Below, in pieces: positions 34,126-43,048 of a stretch of DNA of 64,000 bases. The stretch comes from Micromonospora halophytica (GTDB lineage: Bacteria > Actinomycetota > Actinomycetes > Mycobacteriales > Micromonosporaceae). A program made the translations under genes and the position numbers. The notes beneath the pieces are model-generated. The model did no database searches. It saw only the letters and a program-made list of their open reading frames with translations, and was not told where the DNA came from. The number at the start of each line of letters is the position of its first letter. Within the stretch, counting starts at the first letter, position 1. The stretch is taken from positions 1 to 64,000 of the forward strand of contig NZ_FMDN01000026.1 in NCBI RefSeq assembly GCF_900090245.1. The letters run 5' to 3'.

Positions 34126-34923
34126 ATGCCGGTCCGCGCCGAGCACGACCGTGCCGTCCTGGCCGCGTTGCTGCGCCACGATCCGGTGCTGTACGCCTAC
34201 CAGCTCGGCGACCTCGACGACTTCTTCTGGCCGTACACGTCGTGGTTTCGCCGTGACGACCAGGTGGCGCTGCTCTACCACGGGGTGGACGAGCCGGTGC
34301 TGATCGCCCTGGCTCCCCCGGCGCGGCGTGACGTGCTCGCGGCCCTGCTCACTGATTTGGCGCCGGTCCTGCCGGCCCGCCTGTACGCGCACCTGTCCCC
34401 TGGTCTGGCGCAGGTGCTGCGCCGTTGGTATCGGATCCCGGCGGGCGGGGCGCACCATCGGATGGCGTTGACCGATTTGGGGCGACTGGCCCGGGTCGCT
34501 CCTGCCGGTGAGCCGCTCGGCAGCGCCGACCTGCCCGCGTTGCGGGCCCTGTACGCCGATGCCTACCCGGGCAACTGGTTCGACGCGCGGATGCTCGATA
34601 CCGGCCAGTATGTCGGGATTCGCCGCGACGGCGTGTTGGTCGCGGTGGCCGGGGTGCATGTGTGGTCGCCCACGTACGGGGTGGCGGCGCTGGGCAATGT
34701 CACTACCCGTCCGGCTGTGCGGGGGCAGGGGCTGGCCGGGGCGGCGGTCGCCGCGCTCTGTGCGCGGATGCGCCCGCACGTCGGGCAGATCGTGCTCAAC
34801 GTGCAGGCCGACAACCATCGCGCGGTGCGGCTGTACGAGCGGCTGGGTTTCACCCGGGCCGCCGACTTCGGCGAGTACCGGCTGACCCGCCTCGGCCTGC
34901 CGTCGGCATTGACACCGCGATGA
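34126..34923 (+). CDS. GNAT family N-acetyltransferase (FR47-like C domain)
   Basis: 265 residues. The N-terminal half (HDPVLYAYQLGDLDDFFWPY) is the less conserved domain found in double-length GNATs. The C-terminal half has AALGNVTTRPAVRGQGLAGAAV (acetyl-CoA motif) and VQADNHRAVRLYERLGF. Substrate unknown. The stop codon overlaps an ATG of a short, broken ORF that follows. The ATG at 34126 fits the family N terminus; the upstream frame is part of the TSUP gene in another reading. Confidence 0.83.
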   Translation: MPVRAEHDRAVLAALLRHDPVLYAYQLGDLDDFFWPYTSWFRRDDQVALLYHGVDEPVLIALAPPARRDVLAALLTDLAPVLPARLYAHLSPGLAQVLRRWYRIPAGGAHHRMALTDLGRLARVAPAGEPLGSADLPALRALYADAYPGNWFDARMLDTGQYVGIRRDGVLVAVAGVHVWSPTYGVAALGNVTTRPAVRGQGLAGAAVAALCARMRPHVGQIVLNVQADNHRAVRLYERLGFTRAADFGEYRLTRLGLPSALTPR

Positions 34924-35050
34924 TGCGGGTGGTGGACACCACCGCGCCGATCACGCAGCCGGCACGAAGATCAAGCTGGTGCGGGCGTCGGGCGCCCAGT
35001 CCTGGATCAAGGACTGCACCGGCGACATCGACTACAGGGTGGCGTGTGGC
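34920..35050 (+). pseudogene. short frameshifted ORF, unrecognised
   Basis: ATGATG at 34920 overlaps the GNAT stop and opens MMRVVDTTAPITQ. After about 34960 the adjacent frame reads GTKIKLVRASGAQSWIKDCT then GDIDYRVACGG, which has natural-looking composition. One frameshift would join them. The product is not recognised, and the ORF then runs into the 3' end of the convergent def gene. Confidence 0.3.
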
Positions 35051-35053
35051 GGG

Positions 35054-35563
35054 TCAGCGGTGGCGGCTGGGCGAGTCGAACCGGCCGGCGCGGATCTCCC
35101 GCAGCGCCCGCCGCCGGGTGTCCCCGCGCAGCGTGTCGACGTAGAGGCGCCCGCCCAGGTGGTCGGTCTCGTGCTGCAACGCCCGGGCCAGGAACCCGCT
35201 GCCGGAGATGGTCAGCGGCTCGCCGTGCCGGTCGACGCCGCGCACCGTGGCGTGCATCGCCCGCCGGGTCGGGAAGTACAGCCCCGGGATGGACAGGCAG
35301 CCCTCGTCGTCGTCCTGCGACTCGTCCGACAGTTCGATGCTCGGGTTGATCATGTGCCCGCGGTGACCGTCGGCGTCGTAGACGAACACCTGGGCGCTCA
35401 CCCCGATCTGCGGGGCGGCCACGCCGGCGCGGCCGGGTGCGCCGGTCAGGGTGTCCATCAGGTCGTCGACCAGTTGCTGCAGCTCGGCGTCGAAGCTGGT
35501 CACCGGCGCGCAGGGGGTGCGCAGGACGGGGTCACCGATGATCCTGATGGGGCGTACGGTCAT
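35054..35563 (-). CDS. def: peptide deformylase
   Basis: 169 residues. Removes the formyl group from nascent N-terminal Met. The three motifs are complete: GVAAPQIG (GxGxAAxQ variant), EGCLSIPG (metal-ligand Cys), and QHETDHLGG (HExxH with both metal His and catalytic Glu). The C-terminal tail RALREIRAGRF is typical of actinobacterial enzymes. ATG start at 35563. Adjacent on the same strand to the TetR gene, 21 nt downstream of it. Confidence 0.95.
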   Translation of the reverse strand: MTVRPIRIIGDPVLRTPCAPVTSFDAELQQLVDDLMDTLTGAPGRAGVAAPQIGVSAQVFVYDADGHRGHMINPSIELSDESQDDDEGCLSIPGLYFPTRRAMHATVRGVDRHGEPLTISGSGFLARALQHETDHLGGRLYVDTLRGDTRRRALREIRAGRFDSPSRHR

Positions 35564-35584
35564 GGCGAGAAGGCTATCGGCCCG

Positions 35585-36367
35585 TTACGCCCCGGTGGGC
35601 CCCGCCCCGCCCTGGCGCTCACCGATCAGCACGGCCACGCCGTCGAGGATGCGGGCCAGCCCGAACTCGAAGGCCCGGGCCGGGTCGGAGGGTCCCTGGT
35701 ACTCCTGGCCGGCGGCGCTGCCGACCCGGGCGGCGGTGGGGAAACGCTGGGGATCCATCACCTTTTCCAGGTAGGGGGCGTGCGCCCGCCACCACTGCTC
35801 GTCGGTCATGCCGGTGCGTTGGGCTGCCTGGGCGGCCTCCACCGCGCCGCGTACGGCCCCGTGGACGTAGCCGTCGACGAGGGTGATCACGGCGTCCATC
35901 TCGAGGTCGGTCAGGCCGACGCCCTCCACGGCGCGCAGTTCGTACTCGTACTTGGCGGTGACGTTGGGGCCCAGCGGGGGGCGGGTGGTGGCGACCTGCA
36001 ACAGCCACGGGTGGCGCAGGTAGAGCGCCCAGTTCTCCCGGGCGATCTGTTCGAGGCGGCCGCGCCAGCCGCCGCCGACGTCCGGTGGGCGGGTGGTCTC
36101 GCCGTAGACGGTGTCGAGCATGACGTCGAGCAGCTCGCCCTTGCCGGGCACGTGGGTGTAGAGGGACATGGTGCCCACTGCGAGGCGCTCGGCGACGCGC
36201 CGCATGGACAGCGCGGCCAGTCCTTCGGTGTCGGCGACCTCGATTGCGGCGCGCACGATCCGCTCCACGCTCAGGTCGCCGCCCTTGCGGCTGGTCTTCT
36301 CCCGGGTACGCCAGAGCAGCGCGAGGCTGCGCGCGGGGTCACCGGTGCCGCTGTACTCGACGCTCAT
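35585..36367 (-). CDS. TetR/AcrR family regulator (TetR_C-type)
   Basis: 260 residues. N-terminal HTH is LSVERIVRAAIEVADTEGLA then ALSMRRVAERLAVGTMSLYT, and the C-terminal ligand domain has the pattern of the tetracycline-repressor class (HPWLLQVATTRPPLGPN ... VDGYVHGAVRGA). It is divergent from a Drr-type ABC exporter, and a perfect dyad lies between them at 36388-36410, so it very likely represses the exporter and itself. Because the exporter is broken, its remaining target may only be itself. Confidence 0.9.
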   Translation of the reverse strand: MSVEYSGTGDPARSLALLWRTREKTSRKGGDLSVERIVRAAIEVADTEGLAALSMRRVAERLAVGTMSLYTHVPGKGELLDVMLDTVYGETTRPPDVGGGWRGRLEQIARENWALYLRHPWLLQVATTRPPLGPNVTAKYEYELRAVEGVGLTDLEMDAVITLVDGYVHGAVRGAVEAAQAAQRTGMTDEQWWRAHAPYLEKVMDPQRFPTAARVGSAAGQEYQGPSDPARAFEFGLARILDGVAVLIGERQGGAGPTGA

Positions 36368-36387
36368 GACGCCACCCTACCGTCCCT

Positions 36388-36410
36388 CGTACCGTATGGT
36401 GTACGGTACG
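36388..36410. promoter_or_regulatory. TetR operator between divergent genes
   Basis: Perfect 9-bp arms CGTACCGTA and TACGGTACG with a 5-nt spacer, 20 nt before the TetR start and 30 nt before the ABC gene. It is the right size and place for a TetR-dimer operator. Confidence 0.75.
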
Positions 36411-36439
36411 GCGCACGGTTCCGGGGAGAGGGGGTGTCC

Positions 36440-36897
<458 letters not shown>

Positions 36898-36901
<4 letters not shown>

Positions 36902-37703
36902 GCGTCCTCGCCGCGCACCGGCTGCGCTGGGCCGTGACCGACACGGCCACCCTCACCGGCCGCGCCCTGGCCCACTGGACGCGGCAGCCCGTCCCGTTCG
37001 CCGTCGGGCTGCTCTTCCCCGTCCTGCTGGTGCTGATGTTCGGCTACCTGTTCGGCGGCGCGATGAGCGTGCCCGGCGGCGGTGACTACCGCGAGTTCCT
37101 GCTGCCCGGCATGTACGCCATGACAATGGCCTTCGGCGTCGAGACGACCTACACCGCCGTGGCCACCGACACCGCCCGGGGCGTCACCGACCGGTTCCGG
37201 TCACTGCCGATGGCGTCCTCGGCGGTGGTCACCGGCCGCGCCGTCGCCGACCTGCTGCACGCCACGGCCGCGCTGGCCGTGCTGATGGCCTGCGGTGTCG
37301 CGCTCGGCTGGCGGTGGCACCACGGTCCGACGGCGGCGCTGGCCGCCGTCGGGCTGCTCCTGCTGCTGCGCTTCGCGCTGATCTGGGTCGGCGTCCACCT
37401 GGCCCTGCTGCTGCGCAGCCCCGAGTCGGTGGCGGCGCTGCAGATCATCGTCTGGCCGGTCGGTTTCACCTCCAACGCCTTCGTCGCCCCCGACACCATG
37501 CCCGGCTGGTTGGCCGTCCTCGCCCAGTGGAACCCGTTGTCGGCGACCGTGGCTCCCTGCCGGGAACTGTTCGGCAACCCCGGCTGGGGCGGCGACTCCT
37601 TCGCCGGCAGCACGCGGTCGACCTCGCCGTGGCCTGGCCGCTGCTGCTGACCGCCGTGTTCCTGCCGCTGTCCGTGCGCCGCTACCGGCGGCTGAGCCGG
37701 TGA
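36898..37703 (+). pseudogene. ABC-2 type permease (DrrB-like), frameshifted near 3' end
   Basis: Six-helix ABC-2 permease, in order: FAVGLLFPVLLVLMFGYLF, GMYAMTMAFGVETTYTAVAT, TDRFRSLPMASSAVVTGR, and FTSNAFVAPDTMPGWLAVLA. The frame ends early at 37650 after GWGGDSFAG with an unnatural tail. The expected last helix, HAVDLAVAWPLLLTAVFLPL then SVRRYRRLSR, is encoded in the next frame to 37703, so one base has been lost near 37600-37612. The last membrane helix would be missing. Confidence 0.88.
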
Positions 37704-37714
37704 GGAGAACCGAC

Positions 37715-40516
37715 GTGAGCACCCGCACCGACCTCGGCGCCGCGCAGGTGCCCGAGCAGGCCGGCGGCGACCCGTGCCGCGACGCGGACCGGGCAGCCGT
37801 GACGATCGGCCGGTACGCGGTCACGTTCAGCCCGGCCGACCCGCCCCGCGCCGGGACGCTGCTGCTCTGGTCACCCGACGGCGACCCGCCACCGCCCGGG
37901 CCCGGCACACCCGCGCAGGTGAGCCTCGCGACGCCGCCGCACGGCGCACCGGCGCGGGTATCGGTACGCCGCGTGCCGCTGACCCGCGGCATACCGCTGC
38001 TGCTGGCCCCGGCCGACGCGGCGCACCCGGCGGCGGCGTTCTGGGCGGCGGCGGCCCGCGAAGCGCTGCACCTGGCCGCCCGGGGCCTGCTGCTGCCCGA
38101 CGTGAGCCCGGCCGGGCACGACACCTGGCGTATCGGCCCCCTCGACGACGCCGCCACCGCCCGGCTGCGCGGCCTGGCCGCCGCGATGCCCCCCACCGCC
38201 CGCGCCCGGCCCCTGCCCGGTCGCCCGCCGGCCCGGCTGCCCGATGCGGCCCGGCTGCTGCGCGACTTCCTCGACGCGGTCGCCGACCTGCTGCCCCGCG
38301 ACGACCCCGGCGACGGGCCGTGGACGGCGGCCTCCGCGGCATCGGTGCCCCGGCTGCGTCACTGGGCCGCCCGGGTCACCGCCCACGCCGAGGCCGCCGT
38401 ACGGCTGTCCCTGCGACTGGAACCTCTCGGCCCGCCGGACGGGCCGTGGCGGGCGGTGGTGCAGCTGCGCCGCCGCGCCGGGTCGGGCCTGCTCACCGAC
38501 GCCGCCGCGCTGTGGGCCGGTCCGGTGCCCGGTTTCCCGGCCGCCACCCGCGACACCGCGCTGCTGGCGTTGCGCGACGCCGCCACCTGCTGGCCGCCGC
38601 TGGCCGGGCTGTTCGAGCAGCCGGTCCCCGACGTGCTGGCGCTGCGCGACGACGACCTCGCCGACCTGCTCGGCGCCGGCGGTCGGCGGCTGGCCGCCGC
38701 CGGCATCGACGTGCACTGGCCGGCCGGGCTCCGCCGCGACCTGACCACCACCGCCCGGCTGCGTCCATCCGCCGGCGCCACCGGGCTGCTCGGCGACCTG
38801 GGCGAGCTGGCCCTGGACTGGCGGGTGGCGCTGCACGGCGCCGCACTGACCCCCGCCGAGCTGCGCACCCTCACCGAGGCCCACCGGCCGGTGGTGCGGC
38901 TGCGGGAACACTGGGTGCTCATCGACCCGGACGTGGCCGCCCGGGCCCGGCGGCCCGCACCGACGCCGCTGAGCCCGGTGGCGGCGCTGCGGGCCGCGCT
39001 GACCGGCTCGCTCACCGTCGACGGCACCGACGTCCCGCTCGCCGTCGAGGGCTGGGTCCGGCAGGTACGCGACCGGCTCGCCGCGCCGGCCGAGGTGGAC
39101 GTGCCCGCCGGCCTCGCCGCCACCCTGCGCGACTACCAGCGCCACGCGCTGCGCTGGCTGGCCGGGCTGACCGCGCTCGGCCTGGGCGGCTGCCTCGCCG
39201 ATGACATGGGGCTGGGCAAGACGGTCACGCTGATCGCCCTGCACCTGCACCGGCAGGCCGACCCGGGCACCGCCGGACCCACCCTCGTGGTGTGCCCCGC
39301 CTCCCTGCTCGGCAACTGGGAACGCGAGATCGGCCGGTTCGCCCCCGGGGTCCCGGTACGCCGCCACCACGGCCCCGACCGTACCCTCGACGGCCTCACC
39401 GGCGGGTTCGTCCTCACCACCTACGCCACCCTGTGCCGCGACGTCGACGTGCTCGCCGGACGGCGCTGGCCGCTGCTGGTCGCCGACGAGGCCCAGCACG
39501 TCAAGAACCCGGCCGCCGGGGCGGCCCGGGCGCTGCGTGCGGTGCCCGCCGCCGCGCGGGTCGCGTTGACCGGCACCCCGGTGGAGAACAGCCTCACCGA
39601 CCTGTGGGCGGTGCTCGACTGGAGCACCCCCGGCCTGCTCGGCGCCCTGCCCGAGTTCCGCGCCCGGTGGGCCGGCCCCGCCGGCGCCGACCCGCGACAC
39701 CGCGCCGAGTTGGCCCGCCTGGTACGGCCGTTCCTGCTGCGCCGACGCAAGAGCGACCCCGGCATCGCCCCGGAACTGCCCGTCAAGACCGAAACCGACC
39801 GTCCCGTCGCGCTGACCGCCGAACAGGCCGCCCTCTACCAGGCCACCGTCACCGAACTGCTGGACACCATCGCCGGCACCGACGGGCCCGTCCGCCACGC
39901 CCTGGTGGTCAAGCTGCTCACCGCCCTCAAGCAGATCTGCAACCATCCGGCGCAGTACCTGCGCGAGAGCGCGCCGCGGCTGGCCGGCCGCTCCGGCAAG
40001 CTGGACCTGCTCGACGAGCTGCTCGACGCGATCCTGCCCGCCGGCTCGGCGGTGCTGGTCTTCACCCAGTACGTGGCGATGGCCCGGCTGCTGCACCGGC
40101 ACCTGCACGAGCGGGGCGTCGAGTCGCTGCTGCTGCACGGCGGGCTGCCGCCGGCACGCCGCGACGAGTTGGTGCGCCGGTTCACCGACGGGCACGCGCC
40201 GGTGTTCCTGCTGTCGCTGCGTGCCGCCGGCACCGGGCTGAACCTGACCCGCGCCGACCACGTCGTGCACTTCGACCGGTGGTGGAACCCGGCCGTGGAG
40301 GACCAGGCCACCGACCGGGCCTACCGGATCGGGCAGACCCGGCCGGTGCAGGTGCACCGGATGGTCACCGAGGGCACCGTCGAGGATCGCATCGCCGCCC
40401 TGCTGGCCGGCAAGCGGGAACTCGCCGAGGCGGTCCTCGACGCCGGAGCGGGCAGCCTGGCCGCCCTCGACGACACCGCCCTGTCCGACCTGGTCACCCT
40501 GCGCAGGCCGGGGTGA
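37715..40516 (+). CDS. SNF2-family DEAD/DEAH helicase
   Basis: 933 residues. Residues ~1-440 are an N-terminal region like that found before bacterial SNF2 cores. The ATPase has LADDMGLGKTVTLIAL (motif I), VVCPASLLGNWEREI, LLVADEAQHVKNP (motif II, DEAQ), ALTGTPVENSLTDLW (motif III), and a second RecA lobe with VLVFTQYVAMARLL, LLSLRAAGTGLNLTRADHVV and DQATDRAYRIGQTRPV (motif VI). It is a DNA translocase, probably remodelling DNA-bound proteins. GTG 37715 follows GAGGAG by 7 nt. Its stop overlaps the SWIM gene. Confidence 0.92.
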   Translation: MSTRTDLGAAQVPEQAGGDPCRDADRAAVTIGRYAVTFSPADPPRAGTLLLWSPDGDPPPPGPGTPAQVSLATPPHGAPARVSVRRVPLTRGIPLLLAPADAAHPAAAFWAAAAREALHLAARGLLLPDVSPAGHDTWRIGPLDDAATARLRGLAAAMPPTARARPLPGRPPARLPDAARLLRDFLDAVADLLPRDDPGDGPWTAASAASVPRLRHWAARVTAHAEAAVRLSLRLEPLGPPDGPWRAVVQLRRRAGSGLLTDAAALWAGPVPGFPAATRDTALLALRDAATCWPPLAGLFEQPVPDVLALRDDDLADLLGAGGRRLAAAGIDVHWPAGLRRDLTTTARLRPSAGATGLLGDLGELALDWRVALHGAALTPAELRTLTEAHRPVVRLREHWVLIDPDVAARARRPAPTPLSPVAALRAALTGSLTVDGTDVPLAVEGWVRQVRDRLAAPAEVDVPAGLAATLRDYQRHALRWLAGLTALGLGGCLADDMGLGKTVTLIALHLHRQADPGTAGPTLVVCPASLLGNWEREIGRFAPGVPVRRHHGPDRTLDGLTGGFVLTTYATLCRDVDVLAGRRWPLLVADEAQHVKNPAAGAARALRAVPAAARVALTGTPVENSLTDLWAVLDWSTPGLLGALPEFRARWAGPAGADPRHRAELARLVRPFLLRRRKSDPGIAPELPVKTETDRPVALTAEQAALYQATVTELLDTIAGTDGPVRHALVVKLLTALKQICNHPAQYLRESAPRLAGRSGKLDLLDELLDAILPAGSAVLVFTQYVAMARLLHRHLHERGVESLLLHGGLPPARRDELVRRFTDGHAPVFLLSLRAAGTGLNLTRADHVVHFDRWWNPAVEDQATDRAYRIGQTRPVQVHRMVTEGTVEDRIAALLAGKRELAEAVLDAGAGSLAALDDTALSDLVTLRRPG

Positions 40517-41340
40517 ACGCCCGGGGCTTCCCGGCGTTCCCGGCCGGGCCGACGCGGCGCGTCCGGTCGTACTGGGCGGCCGGCTGGCTGGCCGCGCTCA
40601 CCGGGGCGGCGCTGGATACGCAGCCGCTGCGGCGGGGTCGCCGGCACGCCGCGCGTGGACACGTCGGACCGATCACGATCAGCCCCGGCCGCATCGCCGC
40701 CACGGTGCACGACGGCGACCCGGAGCAGGCGCACCACAGCGTGCTCCGGGTCGACCCGCTGCCGCAGGCCGACTGGGACCGCCTCACCGCCGCGCTGGCC
40801 GCCCGCTCCGGACACCTGGCCGCCCTGCTGGCCGGGCAGTTGCCCACCGAACTGGCCGAGACCGCCGGGGTGCGGCTGCTGCCGGAGTCGGGACAGCTGC
40901 TGCCGGAGTGCGACTGCCCCGACTGGGACCACCCGTGCCGGCACGCGGCGGCGCTGGGCCATCAGGTGGCGTGGCTGCTGGACGCCGAGCCGCTGCTGCT
41001 GTCGCTGATCCGCGGCCGCGACCCCCGGGACCTGCTGGCCCCGCCCACCGAGCCGACCGAGGCCGACACGCCGACGCGGACCGGGCCACGCGCCTGCCCG
41101 GTCGGCGACGGCACCCCGGCCGGGCCGGCGTACGCCGGGGCGCCCGGGCCGCTGCCGCGCCCGCCGGACGGGCCGGCGCGGGTCACGCTGCCGCCGCTGC
41201 CGCCCGATCCCGGGGTGGACGTGGCGGTGCTGCGCGAGCGGATCCGGCTGGCCGCCGACCGGGCCGCCGCGCTGCTGGCCGACACGGCCCCGCCGCAGCC
41301 GGGCTGGGCGCGCTCGTCGCGCGGCCCCACCGGCCCGTGA
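40513..41340 (+). CDS. SWIM zinc-finger protein
   Basis: 275 residues. The zinc-binding SWIM signature CDCPDWDHPCRHAAAL (CxCx(n)CxH) is at about residues 135-150, after a conserved N-terminal region (VRSYWAAGWLAAL ... ISPGRIAATVHDGD). The C-terminal half is Pro/Arg-rich. GTG 40513 overlaps the SNF2 stop by 4 nt, so the proteins are made in step. SWIM proteins are the usual partners of bacterial SNF2 ATPases, presumably guiding DNA or protein contact. Confidence 0.88.
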   Translation: MNARGFPAFPAGPTRRVRSYWAAGWLAALTGAALDTQPLRRGRRHAARGHVGPITISPGRIAATVHDGDPEQAHHSVLRVDPLPQADWDRLTAALAARSGHLAALLAGQLPTELAETAGVRLLPESGQLLPECDCPDWDHPCRHAAALGHQVAWLLDAEPLLLSLIRGRDPRDLLAPPTEPTEADTPTRTGPRACPVGDGTPAGPAYAGAPGPLPRPPDGPARVTLPPLPPDPGVDVAVLRERIRLAADRAAALLADTAPPQPGWARSSRGPTGP

Positions 41341-41365
41341 CCCTCGACCGGTCGAAGGTCACGGG
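41334..41365. terminator. terminator between convergent SWIM and pabB genes
   Basis: A 9-bp stem (41334-41342 with 41357-41365) encloses a smaller TCGACCGGTCGA palindrome. It covers the SWIM stop codon and precedes the 3' end of pabB. Confidence 0.6.
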
Positions 41366-41395
41366 ATGGGCGGTCCCGGGTCGCACCGCCGGGTG

Positions 41396-42595
41396 TCAGC
41401 CGGCGGCGAGCCGGGCCCGGACCGGGGCGGCCTTGGCCGCCGCCTCGGCCACCTCGGCCGCCGGGTCGCTGTCGACGGTGATGCCTCCGCCCGCCCACAC
41501 GTGCAGCCGGTCGGCGTCGGCGGCGGCGGTGCGGATGGTCAGGCCCAGGTCGACGTGGCCGGGCGCCACCCATCCCAGGGCACCCATGCTGGCGCCCCGC
41601 CCGACCGGCTCCAGGGCCGCGATGTGGCCCAGGGCGGCCAGTTTCGGCGCGCCGGTGACCGATCCGCCGGGGCAGACCGCACGCAGCAGGGCGGCCAGGC
41701 CCAGTCCGTCGGCGGGCTGCGCCGACACGGTCGACTCGGCCTGCCACAGGTCGCACCAGCGGCGCACGGCGAACAGTTCGTCGACGCGCACCGATCCGGT
41801 GCGGGCCACCCGGGCCAGGTCGTTGCGTTCCAGGTCGACGATCATGACGTGTTCGGCGCGTTCCTTGGCCGAGGCGAGCAGGTCCCGGCGGCCGGCGGCG
41901 GTGGCCGAGCGGGTGCCCTTGATCGGCCGGGTGAGCAGCCGCGCGGCGCTGACCTCGATGAGGGTCTCCGGGGAGGCGCAACCGACCGCCCAGCCGTCGC
42001 CGCGCAGGGTGCCGCCGTAGCGGGCGCCTGGCAGCGCGGCGAGGCGGGACAGCACCGGGCCCGGGTCGCCGCGGTAGTCGGCGGCGGCGTGCCCGACGAC
42101 GTTGACCTGGTAGACGTCGCCGCGGCCGATGGCGGCGCGGACCGCCTGCACGGCGTCGGCGTGCTGGCCGGGGGTCCAGCTCTCCTGCCAGTCGCCGAGC
42201 CACCAACGCGACGGCAGCGCCCGGGTGCGGGGGGACGCGGCGGCGTGGGCGTCGTGTCCGTAGACGACCACGGCCACGTCGGGCAGCGCCGGCACCGGGG
42301 TGGGCGCGCCGATCGGGCCGCCGGCCATGACCGCCCCGGCGGCGGCCGAGACGAACACGGCGGCGCCGCACGCGCCGTCCGGGTCGTGGCGGGCGGGTCG
42401 GGCCAGGTCGGTCAGGTCGATGCCGTGTCCGGCGAGAAACGTCTCGATGAGTTCCGCCGGGTCGCCACCGTCAGTGACCGTCCACTCGCAGCGGTCCCGC
42501 TCGGTTAGCACGTTGCGGCACGCAACCGGCACGCCGGGTATATCAACCGGCGCTCGTGGGAGCGCTTCCACGCCGTAAGGGTGGACTTGGCTCAT
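41396..42595 (-). CDS. pabB: aminodeoxychorismate synthase component I
   Basis: 399 residues, chorismate-binding fold. RPIKGTRSATAAGRRDLLAS, IVDLERNDLARVARTGSV and CPGGSVTGAPKLAAL are the catalytic-region motifs. The PIKGT segment with catalytic Lys is that of aminodeoxychorismate synthase rather than anthranilate synthase, supporting a folate role. No pabA/pabC is adjacent. The catalytic residues for chorismate binding (GGGI near the C terminus) are present. Isochorismate-type function seems less likely. Confidence 0.85.
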   Translation of the reverse strand: MSQVHPYGVEALPRAPVDIPGVPVACRNVLTERDRCEWTVTDGGDPAELIETFLAGHGIDLTDLARPARHDPDGACGAAVFVSAAAGAVMAGGPIGAPTPVPALPDVAVVVYGHDAHAAASPRTRALPSRWWLGDWQESWTPGQHADAVQAVRAAIGRGDVYQVNVVGHAAADYRGDPGPVLSRLAALPGARYGGTLRGDGWAVGCASPETLIEVSAARLLTRPIKGTRSATAAGRRDLLASAKERAEHVMIVDLERNDLARVARTGSVRVDELFAVRRWCDLWQAESTVSAQPADGLGLAALLRAVCPGGSVTGAPKLAALGHIAALEPVGRGASMGALGWVAPGHVDLGLTIRTAAADADRLHVWAGGGITVDSDPAAEVAEAAAKAAPVRARLAAG

Positions 42596-42668
42596 CCGTT
42601 CAGCCGATTTCGGGTGAACAAGACGGATGGCTGCTCGATTCCGCGCGCTTGCGCTTGGTACTGTGCGT

Positions 42669-42696
42669 CACTGGTCATGTGAACCATGACACAGTG
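42669..42696. promoter_or_regulatory. inverted repeat upstream of DUF5999 gene
   Basis: Arms CACTG-GTCATG and CATGAC-a-CAGTG pair over 11 bp with one bulged base around a 5-nt centre. It lies 23 nt before the DUF5999 start, so it may be an operator or a 5'-leader hairpin. Confidence 0.55.
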
Positions 42697-42718
42697 CCCC
42701 CACAGTCCGGAGAACCCG

Positions 42719-42919
42719 ATGTGCCAGCACCAACCCACCTGCCCCTCCGCCGAAGCGACCGACCGGGAAGCCGCCCGGGTCATCGCCTGCTTTCCTGAAC
42801 AGGGCTGGAGCCTGCTCTGCAACGGTGTCATCGTCTTCGAGGACACCGGCGAACTACTCCCCGACGGCAGCACCATCGCCCCGCACCGCGGCCCCGCCCG
42901 CCACGCACTCGTAGCCTGA
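42719..42919 (+). CDS. DUF5999 family small protein
   Basis: 66 residues beginning MCQHQPTCPSAEATDREAAR, with LCNGVIVFEDTGELLPDGST. This matches the short Cys-containing family widespread in Actinobacteria (called DUF5999; name from memory). The two N-terminal Cys and the His in MCQHQPTCP could bind a metal. Function unknown. The ATG at 42719 is chosen over 42686 because GGAG is 6 nt upstream and because family members start with the MC motif. Confidence 0.82.
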   Translation: MCQHQPTCPSAEATDREAARVIACFPEQGWSLLCNGVIVFEDTGELLPDGSTIAPHRGPARHALVA

Positions 42920-43008
42920 GGCGACCACTCTCCGTCACAGGAGCAGGTCACCCCGGCACAGGCTAGTCCCCCGGCCCGGGACCGCCCTGCCCAGGTCGAC
43001 CCCAACCG

Positions 43009-43036
43009 GCCGGGGCGGCACGACGTCCGCCCCGGC
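43009..43036. terminator. terminator after gcvP
   Basis: A perfect 10-bp stem (43009-43018 with 43027-43036), 8-nt loop, 12 nt beyond the gcvP stop on the minus strand. Confidence 0.75.
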
Positions 43037-43048
43037 GCAGCGTACGGG

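Noticed and set aside
42556..42798. 80-codon plus-strand frame overlapping the pabB start
   Set aside because: The DUF5999 frame in the same DNA has family similarity and a ribosome-binding site; this one does not.
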